Shown: in pieces, positions 57,637 to 64,000 of the stretch
Numbering within the stretch: the stretch's first letter is position 1
Layout: each line of letters opens with the position of its first letter
Assembly (NCBI RefSeq): GCF_016887965.1
Contig: NZ_JAFDVD010000007.1
Span: 248,001 to 312,000, forward strand
Length of the DNA stretch: 64,000 nucleotides
From: Phycicoccus sonneratiae
Lineage (GTDB): Bacteria; Actinomycetota; Actinomycetes; Actinomycetales; Dermatophilaceae
Direction of reading: 5' to 3'
Position numbers and translations under genes: made by a program
Notes under the pieces: model-generated
What the model was told of the DNA's origin: nothing
Database searches by the model: none
The model's input: only the letters and a program-made list of their open reading frames with translations

Positions 57637-57674
57637 CGAAGGGCCCGCCCCCCTCTCGGGGAGCGGGCCCTTCG
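57637..57674. terminator. Bidirectional terminator between the secreted-protein gene and tuf
   Basis: A 12-bp stem (57637-57648 with 57663-57674) with a partly paired C/G inner loop, between two convergent stops (57623 and 57699). It probably ends the str operon transcript. Confidence 0.75.
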
Positions 57675-57698
57675 GCTGCCGGGTGACCCGGCGTCAGG

Positions 57699-58895
<1,197 letters not shown>

Positions 58896-59006
58896 TTGAT
58901 GTCCTCCTCAGGACTCTTCTTGGAAACGCACGACCGGGCAGGACGTGGCGTCGTTCTGGGTTGGGTTGATGCTTCTCTCAGCGGAGACCAGCGACCACTC
59001 TAGCGG

Positions 59007-61121
59007 TCACTCGCCCCGGGTCTTCTTGATGATCTCCTCGGCCACCGACTTGGGGACCTCGGCGTAGGAGTCGAACTCCATGGAGTAGTTCGCCCGGCCC
59101 TGGGTCTTGGACCGCAGGTCGCCGACGTAGCCGAACATCTCCGACAGGGGGACGACACCGCGCACGATCTTGGCGCCGCTGATGTCCTCCATGGCCTGGA
59201 TCTGGCCACGGCGGGCGTTGATGTCGCCGATGACCTCGCCCATGTAGTCCTCGGGCGTCCGGACCTCGACGGCCATCATCGGCTCGAGGAGGACCGGCTC
59301 GCACTTGCGGACGGCCTCCTTGAGCGCCATCGAGCCGGCGATCTTGAACGCCATCTCCGAGGAGTCGACGTCGTGGGCCGCACCGTCGAGCAGCGTGGCC
59401 TTGATGCCGACCAGCGGGTAGCCGGCGAGGACGCCGTACTGCATCGCGTCCTGGATACCGGCGTCGACCGACGGGATGTACTCGCGCGGCACGCGACCGC
59501 CGGTGACCTTGTTGTCGAACTCGTAGAGCTCGCCCTCGGCCGTGTCGAGCGGCGCCAGCGCGATCTGGATCTTCGCGAACTGGCCCGAGCCACCCGTCTG
59601 CTTCTTGTGGGTGTAGTCGAAGCGCTCGAGGGCGCGCTTGATGGTCTCGCGGTACGCGACCTGCGGCTTGCCGACGTTGGCCTCGACCTTGAACTCGCGC
59701 TTCATGCGGTCGACGAGGATGTCGAGGTGGAGCTCGCCCATGCCGGCGATGATCGTCTGGCCGGTGTCCTCGTCGAGGTGCACCTGGAAGGTCGGGTCCT
59801 CCTCGGCGAGCTTCTGGATCGCCGTGCCGAGCTTCTCCTGGTCGCCCTTGGTCTTCGGCTCGATGGCCACCTGGATGACCGGCTCGGGGAAGGTCATCGA
59901 CTCGAGGACGACCGGCGCGTTGAGGTCGCACAGGGTGTCGCCCGTGGTCGTGGCCTTGAGGCCGATGGCGGCGTAGATGTGCCCAGCCATCGCGTCCTCG
60001 ACCGGGTTCTCCTTGTTGGCGTGCATCTGGAAGAGCTTGCCGATGCGCTCCTTCTTCACCTTGGTGCTGTTGAGCACCTGGGTGCCGGCCGAGATGTGGC
60101 CGGAGTACACGCGGATGAAGGTGAGCGTGCCGAAGAACGGGTGCGAGGCGACCTTGAAGGCCAGCGCCGAGAACGGCTCGTCCTTGGACGGCTTGCGCTC
60201 GACCTTCTCGTCCTCGTTGCCCGGGGCGTGGCCCTCCATGGCGGCGACGTCGAGCGGCGACGGCAGGTAGTCGACGACCGCGTCGAGCATCGGCTGGACA
60301 CCGCGGTTCTTGAACGCGGAGCCGCAGAGCACGGGGTAGAGCTCGGAGGAGATGGTCAGCTGGCGGATGCCGGCCTTGATCTCCTCGGGCGTGAGCTCGC
60401 CACCCTCGAGGTACTTCTCCATGAGGGTGTCGTCGGTCTCGGCGACGCGCTCGACGAGGTGGTGGCGGTACTCCGCCGCCTTCTCGGCGAGGTCGGCCGG
60501 GATCTCCTGGATCTCGTACTTGGCACCGAGGGTGACGTCACCCTTGGCGTCGCCCGGCCACACGAGGGCGCGCATGTAGACGAGGTCGATGACCCCGACG
60601 AAATCGTTCTCGGCACCGATCGGCAGCTGGAGCACGAGGGGCTCCGCGCCGAGGCGGTCCTTGATGGTGTCGACGGTGAAGTAGAAGTCCGCGCCGAGCT
60701 TGTCCATCTTGTTGACGAAGCAGATGCGCGGGACGTTGTACTTGTCGGCCTGGCGCCACACCGTCTCGGACTGCGGCTCGACACCCTCCTTGCCGTCGAA
60801 GACGGCGACGGCGCCGTCGAGGACACGCAGCGAGCGCTCGACCTCGACGGTGAAGTCGACGTGGCCGGGGGTGTCGATGATGTTGACCTGGTGGCCCTCC
60901 CAGAAGGAGGTGACGGCCGCGGAGGTGATGGTGATCCCCCGCTCCTTCTCCTGCTCCATCCAGTCGGTGGTCGAGGCGCCGTCGTGCGTCTCGCCCATCT
61001 TCCGGTTGACGCCGGTGTAGAAGAGGATGCGCTCGGTCGCCGTCGTCTTGCCGGCGTCGATGTGCGCCATGATGCCGATGTTGCGGACCTTGGTGAGGTC
61101 GGTCAGGACGTCCTGTGCCAC
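59007..61121 (-). CDS. fusA: Translation elongation factor G
   Basis: EF-G drives ribosomal translocation; 704 residues. G motifs: [50 protein letters not shown] and [12 protein letters not shown]; domain IV-V ends with [22 protein letters not shown] start at 61121, 100 bases after rpsG. Confidence 0.98.
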   Translation of the reverse strand: MAQDVLTDLTKVRNIGIMAHIDAGKTTATERILFYTGVNRKMGETHDGASTTDWMEQEKERGITITSAAVTSFWEGHQVNIIDTPGHVDFTVEVERSLRVLDGAVAVFDGKEGVEPQSETVWRQADKYNVPRICFVNKMDKLGADFYFTVDTIKDRLGAEPLVLQLPIGAENDFVGVIDLVYMRALVWPGDAKGDVTLGAKYEIQEIPADLAEKAAEYRHHLVERVAETDDTLMEKYLEGGELTPEEIKAGIRQLTISSELYPVLCGSAFKNRGVQPMLDAVVDYLPSPLDVAAMEGHAPGNEDEKVERKPSKDEPFSALAFKVASHPFFGTLTFIRVYSGHISAGTQVLNSTKVKKERIGKLFQMHANKENPVEDAMAGHIYAAIGLKATTTGDTLCDLNAPVVLESMTFPEPVIQVAIEPKTKGDQEKLGTAIQKLAEEDPTFQVHLDEDTGQTIIAGMGELHLDILVDRMKREFKVEANVGKPQVAYRETIKRALERFDYTHKKQTGGSGQFAKIQIALAPLDTAEGELYEFDNKVTGGRVPREYIPSVDAGIQDAMQYGVLAGYPLVGIKATLLDGAAHDVDSSEMAFKIAGSMALKEAVRKCEPVLLEPMMAVEVRTPEDYMGEVIGDINARRGQIQAMEDISGAKIVRGVVPLSEMFGYVGDLRSKTQGRANYSMEFDSYAEVPKSVAEEIIKKTRGE

Positions 61122-61221
61122 GTTCGGTGCTCTCGTCTCGTCGCTTCGGGTGGTGCGGTGCGGTGGCTGCCGCGGGTGGCCCGAGGAGCCGGCCGGGTGC
61201 GGCCGGGCTCCCCGGGGCGGG

Positions 61222-61692
61222 TCACCAGCGGTAGTGGGCGAAGGCCTTGTTGGACTCGGCCATCTTGTGGGTGTCCTCGCGGCGCTTGACAGCGGCGCCG
61301 AGGCCGTTGGAGGCGTCGAGGATCTCGTTCATGAGGCGCTCGGTCATCGTCTTCTCGCGACGCTGGCGCGAGTAGCCGACGAGCCAGCGCAGCGACAGCG
61401 TCGTCGCGCGGTTCGGCTTGACCTCGATCGGGACCTGGTAGGTCGCACCGCCGACGCGGCGGGACTTGACCTCGAGGGTCGGCTTGATGTTGTCGAGCGC
61501 GCGCTTGAGCGTCTGGACCGGGTCGGTGCCGGTCTTCTCGCGGCAGCCCTCGAGCGCGCCGTAGACGATGCGCTCGGCGGTGGACTTCTTGCCGTCGAGG
61601 AGGACCTTGTTGACGAGCGCGGTCACCAGCGGGGACTGGTGGACCGGGTCGATGACGAGCGGCCGCTTCGGGGCGGGACCCTTGCGAGGCAT
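61222..61692 (-). CDS. rpsG: 30S ribosomal protein S7
   Basis: S7 (uS7), head assembly and E-site contact, 156 residues: [40 protein letters not shown] to [13 protein letters not shown] 61692 shares its A with the rpsL stop (TGATG). Confidence 0.98.
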   Translation of the reverse strand: MPRKGPAPKRPLVIDPVHQSPLVTALVNKVLLDGKKSTAERIVYGALEGCREKTGTDPVQTLKRALDNIKPTLEVKSRRVGGATYQVPIEVKPNRATTLSLRWLVGYSRQRREKTMTERLMNEILDASNGLGAAVKRREDTHKMAESNKAFAHYRW

Positions 61693-62066
61693 CAGGCCTT
61701 ACCCTTCTTCGCGCCGTAGCGGCTGCGCGCCTGCTGACGGTTCTTCACGCCCTGGGTGTCGAGGGCGCCACGGATGATCTTGTAGCGCACGCCGGGGAGG
61801 TCCTTCACACGACCGCCGCGGACGAGCACCATCGAGTGCTCCTGGAGGTTGTGGCCGACACCGGGGATGTAGGCGGTGACCTCGATGCCGCTCGTGAGGC
61901 GCACGCGGGCGACCTTGCGGAGGGCGGAGTTCGGCTTCTTGGGGGTGGTCGTGTACACGCGGGTGCACACGCCACGGCGCTGCGGAGAGCCCTTGAGGGC
62001 AGGGGTCTTGGCCTTGACGGCCTTGTCCTGCCGGCCCTTGCGCACCAGCTGGTTGATGGTAGGCAA
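61692..62066 (-). CDS. rpsL: 30S ribosomal protein S12
   Basis: S12 (uS12) at the decoding centre, 124 residues. Lys43 ([13 protein letters not shown]) and Lys88 ([10 protein letters not shown]) are the wild-type residues whose change gives streptomycin resistance. The start codon is TTG at 62066, fixed by the invariant N-terminus [11 protein letters not shown] and an upstream GAAGGA. Confidence 0.97.
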   Translation of the reverse strand: MPTINQLVRKGRQDKAVKAKTPALKGSPQRRGVCTRVYTTTPKKPNSALRKVARVRLTSGIEVTAYIPGVGHNLQEHSMVLVRGGRVKDLPGVRYKIIRGALDTQGVKNRQQARSRYGAKKGKA

Positions 62067-62308
62067 CCTGGTTCCTTCGTCTCGTCTGGTCAAGCGGCGG
62101 CTGCGGTGCCGTCGCTCCTTGTCATGGCCGGTGCTCGACCCCCGCGCTCGGGTGTGTCGCTCCGGCTGCTCCTCCCTGCACTCCCCATGCGCCACCCTCG
62201 GGAGGATGGTGTGCGGGGCGCCCGGCAGGAGGTGGGCGAGGCCGGTGGCGCTGCCTCACGGCACCGGTCCCGGCTCCAGGGTCTGGACCTAGCCAGACAC
62301 AGTGTTCG

Positions 62309-62337
62309 AGGATACCGGCCCGCGCGGGGCGGTCCAA
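62309..62337 (-). promoter_or_regulatory. Promoter of the str operon (rpsL-rpsG-fusA-tuf)
   Basis: Minus strand: TTGGAC (62332-62337), 17-base spacer, TATCCT (62309-62314), with the -35 in CGATTTGG. Start near 62,302, leaving a leader of about 235 bases. The rest of 62,067-62,416 contains no gene I can support. Confidence 0.78.
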
Positions 62338-62416
62338 ATCGGTTGCCGGGGTCCTCGTGCTGCTCGTCCACCCTGCTCAACGCGCAGATCCGGGCGGTTT
62401 CTTCCCGCCCGGCCGC

Positions 62417-62911
62417 TCAGAGGACGATGTGCTGGCGTCCGTCGAGGAGCTCGCGGACGGCGTCGAGGTGTCCGGCGTGGGTCGCGGTCTCGACGAGGAC
62501 GTGGACCACGACGGAGCGCACGTCGGGGAAGGCCATCCCGACCTCGGCCCACCACGGCTCGGTACGGGCCGGCGGGGCGTCGAGGTCGGTGGCGGCGAGC
62601 ACGTCGTCGGCCGCGGCGACCGCGGCCCGGTACGCGGCGAGGACGTCGGCGGCCGGCTCGTCGGGACCGACGACCCAGTCGGCGTTCTCGCCCTCGGGGA
62701 AGAAGTCGAGCGGCCCGCCGGCGACGACCACCTCGAACCAGTACCGCTCGTCGGAGAGGGTGAGGTGGCGGACGAGGCCCAGGCAGCTCCACCCCGAGGG
62801 CAGGACCGGCCGCCGCAGCTGCTCGTCGTCGAGCCCGTCGAGCTGGTCGAGCACGTGCCGCCGCACGCCGGAGAGGCGGCCGAGCAGGGCGGTCCGCTCC
62901 GCAGCGCTCAC
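62417..62911 (-). CDS. DinB-family protein
   Basis: A 164-residue DinB-fold four-helix protein: RRHVLDQLDGLDDEQLRRPVLPSGWSCLGLVRHL with the first metal His, and VHVLVETATHAGHLDAVRELLDG with the other two (H-x3-H-like). Typical of putative metal-dependent thiol transferases (DUF664-like). Substrate unknown. GTG 62911 overlaps the GNAT stop by four bases. Confidence 0.8.
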   Translation of the reverse strand: MSAAERTALLGRLSGVRRHVLDQLDGLDDEQLRRPVLPSGWSCLGLVRHLTLSDERYWFEVVVAGGPLDFFPEGENADWVVGPDEPAADVLAAYRAAVAAADDVLAATDLDAPPARTEPWWAEVGMAFPDVRSVVVHVLVETATHAGHLDAVRELLDGRQHIVL

Positions 62912-63447
62912 GCCGTCGCCTCGGCACGCTCGAAGGCCGGTGCGTACCGGAACGGGCCGGCCAGCTCGGGGCGCCAGGCCCGCAGCGTGAGCACCTGGAA
63001 GTACTCCTCGCCCCACGGCCCCGGCGAGCCGACGCCGTGCCGCGCCGCCGGCTCGAAGCCGAACGCGCCGTAGTAGCCCGGGTCGCCGAGGAGGACGAGG
63101 CTCGGCTCGGCCCGCTGCTCGGCCGTCGCGACGACCGAGGCCACGAGGGCCGAGCCGATGCCCTGCTGCTGGTGGTCGGGCCGCACGGCCAGCGGTCCGA
63201 GCCCGACCGACTCCCCCGCGCCCATCGACGCCCGGCTGCAGACGACCGAGCCGACGACCTCGCCGTCGAGCTCGGCGACGAAGGTCAGCGCCGGCAGCAC
63301 GTCGTCGTCGGCGCGGAGCCCGTCGACGATCGCGACCTCGACGGAGCCGTCGGAGTACTCGGTGCCCGCGAAGGCCACCTGGACGAGGTCGCGGACCGCG
63401 GCGACGTCCTCGGGCCGTTCCGGACGGATGACGAGGTCGCGGCGCAT
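62908..63447 (-). CDS. GNAT-family N-acetyltransferase
   Basis: A 179-residue GNAT protein resembling YhbS: IRPERPEDVAAVRDLVQVAF at the start, acetyl-CoA loop DHQQQGIGSALVASV, then LLGDPGYYGAFGFEPAARHGV. Substrate unknown. Upstream partner of the DinB gene in a two-gene overlap. Confidence 0.85.
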   Translation of the reverse strand: MRRDLVIRPERPEDVAAVRDLVQVAFAGTEYSDGSVEVAIVDGLRADDDVLPALTFVAELDGEVVGSVVCSRASMGAGESVGLGPLAVRPDHQQQGIGSALVASVVATAEQRAEPSLVLLGDPGYYGAFGFEPAARHGVGSPGPWGEEYFQVLTLRAWRPELAGPFRYAPAFERAEATA

Positions 63448-63451
63448 GCCC

Positions 63452-64000
63452 TCATCCTCCCCCGGGCAGCGGCGCGCGCGCGAACGAGTACAGGGCGTAG
63501 TCGAGGTCGCGGCCCTCGCGGTGCACCGTCAGGACGACCTCGTCGACGACGTCGCCGGGCTCGGCGACCGTCCGGAGGGCCGCGAGCAGCCCGGGGGCCC
63601 GGTGCGAGGACCAGACGACGAGCAGCCCGCCGACGGCGAGGGCGGCCCGGGCGGTGGCGAGCGCGGGTGACCGGTAGAGCGCCGCGTTGCCGGCGTGGAC
63701 GAGGAAGTCCGGCCCGTTGTCGACGTCGAGGAGCACGAGGTCCCACGGCCCGGGCGGTCCCGCGCGGCCGGCGAGGACGGCGGCGACGTCGGCGACGTGA
63801 AGGGCGCACCGGGGCCCCTCGAGACCCGCGAGCTCGGGGGCCAGTCCCTGCCGAGCCCAGGCGACGAGCGGGCCGGCGAGCTCGGCGACGTCGACGTGGG
63901 CGACCCGCGGGTCGTCGAGGACCGCGCGCGTCGTGAAGCCCAGCCCGAGCCCGCCGACGAGCACGCGGCGGGGTGCGGGGTGCCGGCCCAGCGCCTCGGT
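63452..64000 (-). CDS. Spermidine synthase-like protein, C-terminal part (5' end outside window)
   Basis: The frame is open to the right edge and ends at TGA 63,452. The 182 visible residues show a Rossmann methyltransferase-like fold of the spermidine-synthase group: RRVLVGGLGLGFTTRAVLDD (motif I), VDVAELAGPLVAWAR, and WDLVLLDVDNGPDF (motif IV). Polyamine synthesis is not proven; many actinobacterial members are of unknown role. It ends four bases before the GNAT start. Confidence 0.78.
   Translation of the reverse strand, partial: TEALGRHPAPRRVLVGGLGLGFTTRAVLDDPRVAHVDVAELAGPLVAWARQGLAPELAGLEGPRCALHVADVAAVLAGRAGPPGPWDLVLLDVDNGPDFLVHAGNAALYRSPALATARAALAVGGLLVVWSSHRAPGLLAALRTVAEPGDVVDEVVLTVHREGRDLDYALYSFARAPLPGGG

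Overview
The window is GC-rich chromosomal DNA (clearly over 70% G+C, frequent GTG starts, dense overlapping genes) from an actinobacterium. Mycofactocin genes, zinc-type S14 and L36, an L17 with a long C-terminal extension and the overall protein sequences suggest Micrococcales, possibly the Intrasporangiaceae and relatives; the genus cannot be fixed from sequence alone. No tRNA, rRNA, CRISPR array, insertion sequence or prophage is visible.

Left part (1-7.7 kb): the 3' end of an L-2-hydroxyglutarate oxidase gene, an Ohr peroxidase, an APC permease, glmM, the rplM-rpsI operon, and an ArsR-like repressor with an MFS exporter behind a two-dyad operator. Middle-left (7.7-23.2 kb): an alcohol-oxidation island. 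It holds an ErcA-like iron alcohol dehydrogenase translationally coupled to a sensor kinase and a LuxR-type response regulator; an NDMA-dependent methanol dehydrogenase (mno) followed by a MoxR ATPase, a VWA/CoxE-like protein and a probable mycofactocin-glycan methyltransferase; and, divergent from mno, mftA-mftB-mftC-mftE-SDR-mftF-mftD, which makes the redox cofactor mycofactocin. The dehydrogenases would use the cofactor, the two-component system probably senses the alcohol state, and a shared dyad CCTGCC-N6-GGYAGG lies upstream of both the regulator operon and mftA.

Centre (23.2-31.1 kb): a DUF2993 lipid-binding-type protein, a large secreted pullulanase-like amylase with a LacI-type operator, a DinB-type protein, an ABC-F ATPase, a YjbR-like protein and truA.

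Right part (31.2-62.3 kb): the ribosomal-protein superclusters, all on the minus strand. In transcription order they are rpsL-rpsG-fusA-tuf, the S10 operon (rpsJ to rpsQ), spc (rplN to rplO), secY-adk-map and infA-rpmJ-rpsM-rpsK-rpsD-rpoA-rplQ-truA. Three blocks interrupt the usual order: a secreted protein, LysR and EamA genes between tuf and rpsJ; a single DUF559/AbiEi-like gene flanked by two near-identical long palindromes between adk and map; and methylmalonyl-CoA mutase genes with meaB between map and infA. Four ribosomal promoters share a CGATTT(G/C)G element at the -35 region. The right edge has a DinB-like protein, a GNAT acetyltransferase and the 3' part of a spermidine-synthase-like gene.

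Two stretches of alternating long G and C runs (about 12,047-12,150 and 42,809-42,849) look like sequencing or assembly damage; the second removes the adk stop codon and spoils one palindrome arm.
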